Shown in pieces: positions 24,906 through 34,098 of a stretch of DNA of 64,000 bases. The notes under the pieces are model-generated. The model was not told the DNA's origin and did no database searches. It saw only the letters and a list, made by a program, of their open reading frames with translations. Position numbers and translations under genes: made by a program. This DNA is from an uncultured Collinsella sp. (GTDB lineage Bacteria > Actinomycetota > Coriobacteriia > Coriobacteriales > Coriobacteriaceae), in assembly GCA_900543275.1 (NCBI GenBank), contig UQQL01000001.1, positions 134,605 through 198,604 on the forward strand, written 5' to 3'. How positions within the stretch are numbered: the first letter of the stretch is position 1; every line of letters begins with the position of its first letter.

Positions 24906-25196
24906 TTAAGCAGCGACGGCCTCGTAGACCGTGGCGCCCGAGAAGCTGTCGTGCAGGCTCTTGCCACAGATCCACGGCAGTTCGACGACCTCGCAGACCG
25001 TGTTGACCAGCTCGGAGCAGTCAGTAAAGTGGCCCTTATCGTTGAGGGCCTCGCAATCCTGAACACGCCAATAGCCATCGGTGTGCGTGATGTAGTACTC
25101 GTGATCGTTGATCGACACGAAAGCGCGCGTCTTGGAACGCAGCAGCTTCAGAAATCCTTCGAAGTCGGTCTCGACGACATCTCCAGCCTGGAACAT
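24906..25196 (-). CDS. Small hypothetical protein, 96 residues
   Basis: ATG at 25196 is preceded by an ideal AGGAGG site, and a strong terminator follows, so this is a real single-gene unit. The product starts MFQAGDVVETDFEGFLKLLR, contains FVSINDHEYYITHTDGYWRVQDC in the middle and CEVVELPWICGKSLHDSF near the end. I do not recognise a family. It is acidic, soluble, has four cysteines, and its alternating hydrophobic pattern suggests a small alpha+beta fold. It lies between the MarR operators and a nitroreductase gene on the other strand. Confidence 0.8.
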   Translation of the reverse strand: MFQAGDVVETDFEGFLKLLRSKTRAFVSINDHEYYITHTDGYWRVQDCEALNDKGHFTDCSELVNTVCEVVELPWICGKSLHDSFSGATVYEAVAA

Positions 25197-25490
25197 GATG
25201 TTACCTCCTGGCCCGGCGCCACCATGGCGCGCTGATAAACGTTGGTACTCCTTTAGTAAAACCTTCATCAGAGGTTATGCGTTCGTCATTTAGGCAAGTG
25301 GTAAAAAACCGCAGGGTAGACGGGATAAAACGTTTAACCATCCCATTTGTTTGTCACATTCTGAAGGTACTTTTATGCAAACCTACTTTCCCAATTGGGA
25401 TCTACCCTTTTGGCCGGGCAATTGACCGTCTATCGTTTGAGCCCGACGGGTATGAACGTGGCATCTGCAACGCCACCGCAAGGAGACACC

Positions 25491-26012
25491 ATGGAGACTA
25501 TCGAAGCACTCATCCACCGCCGCAGCTGTCGCAAATACAGTGATCGTCCCGTCGAGGCCGAAAAGCTCGCACGCATTATCGAGGCCGGCCAGTATGCACC
25601 CAGTGGCATGGGGCGCCAGCCGGTGACGTTTGTCGCCGTCACCGACCCCACGACCGTTGAGCGCCTCTCGCAGCTCAACGCACAGGTCATGGGCAGCAAC
25701 AGCGACCCCTTCTATGGCGCCAAGACCGTTGTGGTGGTACTGGTCGACCGCAGCGTGCCCACGCACCTGGAAGACGGATCGCTCGCCATGGGCAACCTGC
25801 TCAACGCCGCCTATGCACTGGGTGTCGACTCATGCTGGATTCACCGCGCGCATGAGGTCTTTGACTCGCCCGAGGGCCTGGAGCTGCTGGCCAGCTGGGG
25901 CCTGCCCGCCGACGGCAGCCTGCGCGGCGTCGGTCACTGCATTCTGGGCTATGCCGAAGACACGCTACCCGAGCCCAAACCCCGCCGCGACAACGTGGTG
26001 TACGTTAGGTAA
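25491..26012 (+). CDS. Nitroreductase-family flavoprotein
   Basis: A 173-residue protein with ATG at 25491 and AAGGAGACACC upstream. The N-terminus METIEALIHRRSCRKYSDRPVE is the FMN-binding start of the family (RRSxRxF), followed by AGQYAPSGMGRQPVTFVAV. The C-terminal GVGHCILGYAED matches the usual GY(I/P) segment. Members reduce nitro compounds, quinones or flavins with NAD(P)H. It is short for the family and probably dimeric. A perfect TCCGCCGTTC/GAACGGCGGA hairpin (26018-26041) follows without a T run. Confidence 0.9.
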   Translation: METIEALIHRRSCRKYSDRPVEAEKLARIIEAGQYAPSGMGRQPVTFVAVTDPTTVERLSQLNAQVMGSNSDPFYGAKTVVVVLVDRSVPTHLEDGSLAMGNLLNAAYALGVDSCWIHRAHEVFDSPEGLELLASWGLPADGSLRGVGHCILGYAEDTLPEPKPRRDNVVYVR

Positions 26013-26053
26013 TTAGTTCCGCCGTTCTAACGAACGGCGGACCCACTCGCAAC

Positions 26054-26629
26054 TTATCTTGCCGATGGAGTTGTCGTCGTTTCGTTCGTGTGGGTCGTTT
26101 CGGCGCCGTCGCCCTGTTCGCCCTCGTCCTTTTGAGCGTCGGCGATGGTGGAGGCTGCCGCGACCATGCCGCGCTGGGGCGCGACGCCCGTCTGGGTCTG
26201 AGCGCCCTCGACAACTTCTGTGCCTGCATGCGCGAGCTCGGGCGATTTAAACACCGCGTCCAAGTTGGCGCCACCGCCGGCGTAGCCAAGCGCAGCGAGT
26301 GCGATGACGATCACTGCAACGACGACCGCGATCGGCACATAACGATGCCAACCAGCAGGATTGAGCCCACTGCGGCGAGCCGCCCCGCGGCTGATGTAGC
26401 CGAGCGTGCCGTCGTGCTTGAGCTTTGAGCCCACCACGCGTTTGCGGCCCCACAGCGAGGACTCTGCCTGCATTGCCAAGCGAGCACCTGTCGAAGGATA
26501 GCCGTATTTAGTGCGCTTGAACGAGCCGTCAAACCCCGAGGCGTGTTTGCCCCACGTCACCGATGTTGTGCGTCGGTTAACCGGCGCGGCACTCCGCCTT
26601 CTGCGGCTCGGTTTTGTAGTCTCAGCCAT
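26054..26629 (-). CDS. Single-pass membrane protein of unknown function
   Basis: A 191-residue protein starting MAETTKPSRRRRSAAPVNRR. The first 95 residues are strongly basic. One transmembrane segment follows (VPIAVVVAVIVIALAALGYAG, about 97-117), then a Thr/Ala/Gly-rich tail ending TNETTTTPSAR. The topology by positive-inside is N-terminus in, tail out. I recognise no family. It might be a secreted-tail envelope protein. The ribosome binding sequence is weak (GCGGGGG). It is followed on the same strand, upstream, by the NtrC-like gene. Confidence 0.7.
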   Translation of the reverse strand: MAETTKPSRRRRSAAPVNRRTTSVTWGKHASGFDGSFKRTKYGYPSTGARLAMQAESSLWGRKRVVGSKLKHDGTLGYISRGAARRSGLNPAGWHRYVPIAVVVAVIVIALAALGYAGGGANLDAVFKSPELAHAGTEVVEGAQTQTGVAPQRGMVAAASTIADAQKDEGEQGDGAETTHTNETTTTPSAR

Positions 26630-26713
26630 ACGCCCCCGCACGCCGTAACCAAATCGAAACAATAACGCTTTGGACTGTAGCACACGCGTCGCGCGCGGTC
26701 ACGGGCGCCTCGC

Positions 26714-27931
26714 TCAACGGTCATCGTCCTTCAGCAAGCGCCACAGCGTTGTTCGGCTTACGCCCAGCACCTCCGCCGCACGGGTCCGGTTGCCGTGGAG
26801 ATGATCTACAACCAGATGCGCGATATCTCGCTCGGTATCGGCCAGCGGTCGCAGGATATACAGGTCGCTTTCGAGTGTCGGGGCGCCAAAGGTTGCGGTC
26901 TTAATCACGTCCTCTTGGGCGAGCACTTCCTCCGCCACAGCGCGGTCCACCGTGCCCGCCCCCACCAATATATACAGTCGTTCCGAGACCTCGCGGAGCT
27001 GCAGATAATTGCGCGGCCAGCGGTAAACATCGAGCGTCTTTGCCGCCGCGGCAGACAACGTGGGCGCTGCCGTCCCAAATGCATCAGCGAGATATTCCAA
27101 ATAGCGCGCAACCTTCGTCGACGCGGCTCCCTGCTCGGCGATTGCCGGCGCCACGCTCACCGCACAGGCGAAGCGCTCAGTCACAAAGGCAGCTTGATCA
27201 CTTTCGCTGCCGCCCGGCATGTCATTCGCCGTCAGCACCACATGGCAGCGCGTCGCCAACGCGGTGTCGGCCATCGTGGAAACGAGCTCGCGGAGACGCT
27301 GGGGGCCAACCGTGTTCCAGCCCTCAATGCAAAGTGTCAGCCCCGTTTGGAACAACGGCGATTCGGCGCTTTTGAGCACGTGGCGCCAACCGCGATCGGT
27401 AAGCTCATCGAGCGCAACGGCAACAAAGGGTTGATCGGCAAAAGGACCGTCCAGATAGAGGCGCTTGGCGATCTCGACCTGACCCGCTCCCAGCTCGCCC
27501 TCGAGCATAAGGGGCACGCCGCGCGCGTAACTCTCGGCGACCGGCGCAGCTACCGAGGCCGCCCCCTCAACGATGCCGTACGCGCTCGATTCGTAGCGGG
27601 CCTCAACTTCGTCGGCGTTGAGCCACTCGATGCCCGCATGTGCCGCGGCGCCGCGTACCTCGCGGACCACGACGACCCAAAGGCCCCCGCCTTCTTTGTC
27701 GGTGGGGCGAACGGTCAGGCTCAGGCGCGTACCCGCACGCCCCATAACCAGACGCGCGCCGTCTCCTATACGGTCGAGGCGCTCAGCGACAAAAGCCGCC
27801 ACATCCCGCTCAAGCGCCGCGTCATTCATGGTCGAAATCGCGACGTCCCCACGCGCATCGATTGCCAATGCCGAGGCCCCGGCAGCAGCCAGGGCCTCGG
27901 TCAAGATGTTCAGCTTGGCATCGCTATCCAT
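26714..27931 (-). CDS. NtrC-like regulator with degenerate AAA+ domain and Fis-type DNA-binding domain
   Basis: A 405-residue protein, start ATG 27931 with AGGGG seven bases upstream. The C-terminus (HLHGNRTRAAEVLGVSRTTLWRLL, about 376-400) is a clear Fis-type helix-turn-helix as in sigma-54 activators. The middle (about 115-340) has their AAA+ layout but not the working residues: Walker A reads EGELGAGQVEIA with Gln where Lys belongs, Walker B reads TLCIEGW, and there is no GAFTGA loop. The N-terminus may be a PAS-like sensor. It therefore probably binds DNA as a sigma-70-type regulator without ATP hydrolysis. It is just upstream of, and on the same strand as, the yeiH exporter's 3' side, separated by 266 bases holding an imperfect palindrome (28080-28145). 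Confidence 0.75.
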   Translation of the reverse strand: MDSDAKLNILTEALAAAGASALAIDARGDVAISTMNDAALERDVAAFVAERLDRIGDGARLVMGRAGTRLSLTVRPTDKEGGGLWVVVVREVRGAAAHAGIEWLNADEVEARYESSAYGIVEGAASVAAPVAESYARGVPLMLEGELGAGQVEIAKRLYLDGPFADQPFVAVALDELTDRGWRHVLKSAESPLFQTGLTLCIEGWNTVGPQRLRELVSTMADTALATRCHVVLTANDMPGGSESDQAAFVTERFACAVSVAPAIAEQGAASTKVARYLEYLADAFGTAAPTLSAAAAKTLDVYRWPRNYLQLREVSERLYILVGAGTVDRAVAEEVLAQEDVIKTATFGAPTLESDLYILRPLADTERDIAHLVVDHLHGNRTRAAEVLGVSRTTLWRLLKDDDR

Positions 27932-28197
27932 GATTTGCCCCTGTCCGCGGCGACGTGCAACCGCCGACGGTCGCACGACCGAGTGTTTCAAAATTGAACG
28001 ATATTGCTCACCAAACACTATAGGGCAGAAAGCGCCGTCCTGCGAGTATAGGTGTTGCCCCGCATCGCCATCCTGGCGGGGCGATAAGAGCTCTTCGGGA
28101 CTTATAAACCTGCGGACAAGCCATACCCGCAAGAGCTCCTATCGCTCCACCGCAGGCATGCGCTCACCAGCAACCAGCACGCAAATAAGCTACTCCT

Positions 28198-29232
28198 CTA
28201 CCAGATTCCCAGCACGTGCTGCATTCCCAAACTCATGCACGCAATGCCAATCCAGCAGCAAAAGCCCAGCGCGATGGGCTTGCCGCCCTTTTTGACCAGC
28301 TCGACGATATCGGTATTAAAGCCAATAGCCGCCATGGCCATCACGATAAAGAACTTCGACAGCTCCTTGATGGGCGCCGTGATGGACACGGGAAGCTGAA
28401 GCACCGTGGTGATTACGCTCGCCAGCACAAAGAACAGCACAAACATGGGAAACGCGCGTTTAAGCGAGAACGTGCTTTTGGCGTCGCCGCCGGCCTTGCG
28501 CGCCAGATGCATCTGCCAGCATGCGAGGACCAACGTGATGGGAATAATGGCCAGTGTCCTGGTGAGCTTGACCACCGTGGCGCTCTCGAGCACATTGGCG
28601 CCGGGATGCATGCTGTCCCAAGCGCTCGCCGCAGCCGTTACGGACGAGGTGTCGTTGATGGCGGTGCCGGCAAACAGGCCAAAGCCCTCGTTGGTCAGCC
28701 CGAGCATACCGCCGAGCGTTGGAAACACGAGCGCCGCGATAACGTTAAACAGGAAGATGACCGAAATAGCCTGGGCAATCTCGCGATCGTCGGCATCGAT
28801 GACGGGCGCGGTCGCGGCGATGGCAGAACCGCCGCAAATCGACGAACCCACACCCACAAGCGTCGCGATCTTGCTCGGCACGTTCATAACGCGGCAGAGC
28901 ACAAAGGCGATGACAAGCGAGGTCGAGATCGTCGCCACGATAATCGGCAACGACTGGGCGCCCTTGGACAGAATCTGGGAGAGGTTCATGCCAAAGCCAA
29001 GCAGGATAACCGCGTACTGCAAGACTTTTTTAGACGTATAGGTGACACCGGCGGCGAGCTGTTCGCGATGATTCTTGGGAAAGACGATTGCCAGAACCAT
29101 GCCGATGAGGATGGCGAATACCGGCCCGCCGACCACCTCGATCTGCTTGCCGAGCAGCGTTGCGGGAATGGCGATGATCAGGCAGAACAAAACGCCCTTC
29201 CAGCGCTCGCGTACGATATTTGCCAGTTGCAT
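28198..29232 (-). CDS. YeiH/UPF0324 family putative sulfate exporter
   Basis: A 344-residue membrane protein with about ten hydrophobic segments. Family marks are GGPVFAILIGMVLAIVFP, GFGMNLSQIL, GVGSSICGGSAIAATAPVI and GTAINDTSSVTAA. ATG at 29232 is preceded by AAGGAATCCCAT. Members are proposed anion exporters, with sulfate or sulfite inferred from sulfonate-use operons. Divergent from a GntR regulator gene at 29396, so that regulator may control it. The function is known only by family. Confidence 0.88.
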   Translation of the reverse strand: MQLANIVRERWKGVLFCLIIAIPATLLGKQIEVVGGPVFAILIGMVLAIVFPKNHREQLAAGVTYTSKKVLQYAVILLGFGMNLSQILSKGAQSLPIIVATISTSLVIAFVLCRVMNVPSKIATLVGVGSSICGGSAIAATAPVIDADDREIAQAISVIFLFNVIAALVFPTLGGMLGLTNEGFGLFAGTAINDTSSVTAAASAWDSMHPGANVLESATVVKLTRTLAIIPITLVLACWQMHLARKAGGDAKSTFSLKRAFPMFVLFFVLASVITTVLQLPVSITAPIKELSKFFIVMAMAAIGFNTDIVELVKKGGKPIALGFCCWIGIACMSLGMQHVLGIW

Positions 29233-29395
29233 ATGGGATTCCTTCTTTCTATTTCACGTTTGCGACGGCTTATGATACGGCAACGTTGAGCGCAGCCTTG
29301 CGTAAACAAAGACTAAGATGCCGCAATAGTTCTTGGGCAACAGCCGAATTACCCACCGCGGAAAGCTGATTCGCGGCATAATTAACAACTGACAT

Positions 29396-30127
29396 ATGAG
29401 TTTGATAGAACAGTTGCGAGGCGCTATGGAAGAATCGATGCACGTCGGCGAGCAGGAAACGAGCCTACAGGACCAGTCCTACCACACCATTCGACGCAAA
29501 ATCGTCTACCTTGACTACAAGCCGGGCGAAAAGCTAGGCGTCAAGCAGCTTTGCGACGACCTAGATATGGGGCGCACCCCCGTGCGCGAGGCTTTGGTTC
29601 GTTTGGCGCAGGAAGGCCTGGTGCGTACCGTGCCCCAAAGTGGCACCTATGTCTCGCCCATCAACCTCACCCTTGCCGAGAGTGCCTGCTACATTCGCGA
29701 GCACCTGGAAAAGCAGGTAATTGTGGAGTGCTGCGCCCGTGCCACCTCGGCAGGCATCGAGCAGCTCGACCGCGCCATCGCGCTGCAGGAAAAGGCCATG
29801 GCCGAAGAGGATCGCATCGGTTTCTTTTTGAGCGACAACCTCATGCATCACATGATTTTTAGCATCGCATGCCGCAGCACCGTGTGGTCGTGGCTCGAGG
29901 AGACCAATGCCGACCTGGAGCGCTTCCGCTGGCTGCGCGCCGCCACGCAGGTTCTCGACAATCAGGACATCGTGAACGAGCACAAGCAGATTCGCCGCGC
30001 TATCGCCGGTCGTGACCCCATCGAAGCGAGCTTTTTGGTCAGCAAGCACCTGCATATGATGTTCCGCAACCAGACCGAGGTCCTGGACCAATATCCCAAG
30101 TACTTCGAGACCAGCAAGCTCCGCTAA
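29396..30127 (+). CDS. GntR-family (FCD subfamily) transcriptional regulator
   Basis: A 243-residue protein. Winged helix around residues 25-92 with the family pattern YHTIRRKIVYLDYKPGEKLGV and MGRTPVREALVRLAQEGLV. The C-terminal helical FCD ligand domain includes EHLEKQVIVE, HHMIF and ASFLVSKHLHMM, where histidines and acidic residues can hold a metal. The start is unsure: ATG 29396 has no ribosome binding site, while ATG 29426 has GAGG four bases upstream. Divergent from yeiH. FCD regulators usually respond to sugar acids, organic acids or amino acids. Confidence 0.88.
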   Translation: MSLIEQLRGAMEESMHVGEQETSLQDQSYHTIRRKIVYLDYKPGEKLGVKQLCDDLDMGRTPVREALVRLAQEGLVRTVPQSGTYVSPINLTLAESACYIREHLEKQVIVECCARATSAGIEQLDRAIALQEKAMAEEDRIGFFLSDNLMHHMIFSIACRSTVWSWLEETNADLERFRWLRAATQVLDNQDIVNEHKQIRRAIAGRDPIEASFLVSKHLHMMFRNQTEVLDQYPKYFETSKLR

Positions 30128-30208
30128 CCTGCCAAAACCACCACAAAGGGGACAGACACCTTTTGAACTGCGTCCCGAATCTTGGCCTTCTTTTATTAGA
30201 AGCGAACA

Positions 30209-31122
30209 CTAGGACGCTTTCAATAGCCGTTTCCGAAACTCCACCGGGGTGAGGCCGCCGAGCGCCACCTGGCGACGCCTCGTGTTCCAATGCACGACGT
30301 AGGCGTCGAGGTCCCTCTTGAAGGACTCGAAGTCGGCCCACTCGACGCCCCTGAAGAACTCGTCCTTGAGATGCCCGAACACCTGCTCCGTCGCCCCGTT
30401 GTCTAGGCAGTTGCCCTTTCTCGACATGCTCTGCCCGGCGCCGTGCCTCCTGAGCTCGCCGGTCCACCTAGGGTGCTGGTACTGCCAGCCCATGTCGCTG
30501 TGGACGATCGGCGAGGCCCCGGCCGGCATCCTCGCGAACAGGCGCCTGAGCACCTCCTCCTGCTGGGCCATGTCCGGGCTCGTCGACACCGACCAGGAGA
30601 CGATCTCCTTCGTGCAGAAGTCGTAGACCGGGGCGAAGTACGCCTTGCCCCAGGGCTGCCTGAATTCCGTGACGTCGGTCCCGAGCTTCTCCCACGGGGC
30701 GCCCGCGCGAAAGTCACGCGCTATCAGGTTGTCGAACCTCTCGCCGACCGGGCCGCGGTAGGAGTTGTAGCGATGGTAGTCGGTCTCCCGGCGGATGCCG
30801 CAGCGGATGCCGAGCTCCCGCATCATCTTGAGGACCGTCTTGTCCGCTATCCTCGCGCCCAGCTCGGCCCTCAGGCACATCGCTATCTGGCGGTGGCCGC
30901 ACCCGTTCGCCGTCCTCGAGAAGATCTCGCGCACGGCCTCCCGGAGCTCTGGCCGGGTCGCTCTCGGCGGGTGCGCCACGGCATAGTGGTAGCTCGACGG
31001 CGCGAGCCGCGCGGCCGCGAGCAGGTCGCATAGGCGGTGGTGCCCTGAAAGGGAGGCTACGACCTGGGCCTTCTCCCAGTTCGAGAGCTCTTCTCCGCTT
31101 TCAGGGCTATCGATTTTTTTAG
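30209..31122 (-). CDS. IS3-family transposase OrfB (DDE integrase), made as OrfAB frameshift fusion
   Basis: The orfB frame is read after a -1 shift on a run of seven A (31114-31120). It begins VSKKIDSPESGEELSNWEKA and ends RKRLLKAS. An HTH_21-type segment (NGCGHRQIAMCLRAELG) precedes the rve integrase core with catalytic Asp in LGTDVTEF, Asp in IVHSDMGWQY and Glu in GATEQVFGHLKDEFF. The C-terminal YVVHWNTRRRQVALGGLTPVEF is the usual family ending. No start codon with a ribosome binding site is needed because the fusion with OrfA supplies the DNA-binding part. Confidence 0.92.
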
Positions 31123-31566
31123 ATACGCCACCTGGGCCTCGAGTTTGCGCACGCGCTCCTCGAGCTCCCGCTCGCGCGTCCGCCCCCCGGGGCCCTCCGG
31201 CCTGCCGCGGCGTCCCGGCTCGAGCGCCTCCGGCCCGCCCTCGCGGTACAGCCTGCACCAGCGGTCGAGCGATGTGGCGGCGGCGATGCCGAAGCGGGCC
31301 ATCGCCTCCGACCGCGGCATCCCCTCGTCCACGACGGCCCTCGCGACGGCGAGCTTGGTCTCCATGTCGTAGGTCCTGCGGCTCTCGCCCATCCCGATCA
31401 GCCCCTTCCTCCCGGTTGCCCGGTACGCGTAGAGCCATTTTCTCACCGCCGGGGCGGGAACGTCGAGCTTCTTGGCCGCGAGTTCGAAGCCGAGGCCGGC
31501 CTCGAACAGGTCGGCGGCGCGTGCCCTCATCTCGCGACCGTATCTTGCCTTCTTCCTGCGGGGCAT
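31057..31566 (-). CDS. IS3-family OrfA (helix-turn-helix and leucine-zipper protein)
   Basis: A 169-residue protein with ATG at 31566 and GGGAGG ten bases upstream. Two helix-turn-helix units are visible, ADLFEAGLGFELAAKKLDVPAPAVRKWLYAY and VARAVVDEGMPRSEAMARFGIAAATSLDRW, then a charged coiled coil (ERELEERVRKLEAQVAYLKK) for multimer formation. The frame then continues past the slippery A7 run for 24 codons. OrfA alone usually represses, and the OrfAB fusion transposes. The longer open frame upstream lies outside the IS and is not used. Confidence 0.88.
   Translation of the reverse strand: MPRRKKARYGREMRARAADLFEAGLGFELAAKKLDVPAPAVRKWLYAYRATGRKGLIGMGESRRTYDMETKLAVARAVVDEGMPRSEAMARFGIAAATSLDRWCRLYREGGPEALEPGRRGRPEGPGGRTRERELEERVRKLEAQVAYLKKSIALKAEKSSRTGRRPRS
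31114..31120 (-). promoter_or_regulatory. Programmed -1 frameshift site of the IS3 element
   Basis: The minus strand reads CTA AAA AAA TCG in the OrfA frame, so seven A form an A-AAA-AAA slippery heptamer. After slipping back one base the ribosome reads ATC GAT AGC CCT, the OrfB frame (KKIDSP). This is the standard arrangement for IS150-group elements. Confidence 0.85.
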
Positions 31567-31648
31567 TTCCGATGCCTCCCTTTTCTCGAACCTTAATTTC
31601 AAAGTCCAAGAAATGGGATGCAGTTCATTTGTGGTGGTTTCTCCGTAC

Positions 31649-31689
31649 AAAAAGGCCCGGCTCCGTCTGATGACGCGGAGCCGGGCCTT
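31649..31689 (-). terminator. Intrinsic terminator of glmS
   Basis: On the minus strand AAGGCCCGGCTCCG and CGGAGCCGGGCCTT form a 14-bp stem followed by TTTTT. Confidence 0.88.
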
Positions 31690-31712
31690 GGTCGTTAGAA
31701 CGGCGGAACCAA

Positions 31713-33560
<1,848 letters not shown>

Positions 33561-33660
33561 AGGATAAATCCCTTCGTTCGCGTGACTGCAAGACGTCCAC
33601 GCACAAGGGGCGCTGAGACGTACGACGTTCGAGTATTGTACTCACGCAAACGCAAGCTGA

Positions 33661-33694
33661 TATACCAGAAGTGGTATCTCAACTTAGATACCAC
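33661..33694. promoter_or_regulatory. GntR-type operator-like palindromes upstream of glmS
   Basis: GTGGTATCT (33671-33679) and AGATACCAC (33686-33694) are exact inverse complements around six bases, and ATACCA-GAAG-TGGTAT (33662-33677) gives a second overlapping palindrome. TGGTAT/ATACCA half-sites resemble those of NagR/HutC-type GntR regulators, some of which control amino-sugar genes. The site is about 110 bases upstream of the glmS start. Confidence 0.5.
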
Positions 33695-33718
33695 CCGATG
33701 CACACATGCCCAGCCGGT

Positions 33719-33761
33719 CCAAACCGCCACAATGGGGACAGGAACCTTTGTGGTGGTTTGG
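33719..33761. repeat. Intact GGGGACA palindrome
   Basis: CCAAACCGCCACAA and TTGTGGTGGTTTGG pair with one mismatch around TGGGGACAGGAACCT. The same layout is seen split at the IS3 insertion (30135/31628) and, in the other sense, at 33949-33989. It looks like a REP-type element. Confidence 0.7.
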
Positions 33762-33791
33762 AACGGGGCGGCGCTCTGTCCCAGCGAAAGA

Positions 33792-33928
33792 TCTCGATCT
33801 GTAACATCTGGGGCTCCGGAAGCCGGCTTAGTGTTACAGATCGAGACATTACAGTTCGACCCCTGCACTATGTCTTGATCTGTAACAGGTAGAGCCGGTT
33901 TTGCCGTCCAGATGTTACAGATCGAGAC
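33792..33928. repeat. Two tandem hairpins built on GATCTGTAACA
   Basis: First hairpin: TCTCGATCTGTAACA (33792-33806) with its exact inverse at 33832-33846. Second hairpin: GTCTTGATCTGTAACA (33872-33887) with an inverse copy at 33913-33928 differing at one base. Both loops are 24-25 bases and contain GAGCC/GGCT or CCGG-type sequence. Four half-sites of the same motif in 137 bases stand out from background. Confidence 0.7.
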
Positions 33929-33948
33929 AATTGAAGGCCCGGGCAGCT

Positions 33949-33989
33949 CAAACCACCACAAAGGTGCCTGTCCACTTCGTGGTGGTTTG
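33949..33989. repeat. Palindrome CAAACCACCAC / GTGGTGGTTTG
   Basis: Eleven-base exact inverted arms with a 19-base loop carrying GGTGCCTGTCCAC, the inverse sense of GGGGACAGG(A)ACC. It is a third member of the ACCACC family in this stretch. Confidence 0.65.
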
Positions 33990-34003
33990 GACTCCGGCGT
34001 TTG

Positions 34004-34036
34004 CCCAGATAAAACCTGCCAAAATAAACCTGTTCC
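34004..34036. repeat. 33-bp dispersed repeat, copy 1 (CAGATAAAACCTGCC)
   Basis: CCCAGATAAAACCTGCCAAA and the bases after it up to 34036 recur inverted at 37216-37248 with 32 of 33 matches. With the bases to 34050 it can fold (AAACCTGCCAAAA with TTTTGGTAGGTTT). It lies 60 bases upstream of the LacI-type gene. Confidence 0.7.
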
Positions 34037-34098
34037 TTTTTGGTAGGTTTGGGATGCTACAATCTGGCTTGTACTTGAAACGCATCAAAGGGGCCGCT

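Larger units (their letters stand above)
30164..31627 (-). mobile_element. IS3-family insertion sequence (IS150-like), 1464 bp
   Basis: Terminal inverted repeats TGAACTGCGTCCCGAATCTT (from 30164) and TGAACTGCATCCCATTTCTT (inward from 31627) match at most positions. A 3-bp direct repeat TTT flanks the element (30161-30163 and 31628-31630), and the flanks rejoin into a known palindrome, which fixes both ends. It holds orfA and orfB overlapping in the -1 frame with an A7 slippery run. Nothing looks broken, so transposition may be recent. Confidence 0.92.
30135..31640. repeat. GGGGACA palindrome split by an IS3 insertion
   Basis: The left half (30135-30163, AAACCACCACAAA then GGGGACAGACACCTTT) and the right half (31628-31640, TTTGTGGTGGTTT) become one palindrome when the IS and one TTT duplicate are removed. 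The result has the same layout as the intact copy at 33719-33761. Only the two halves are repeat sequence; the interior is the insertion element. Confidence 0.8.
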
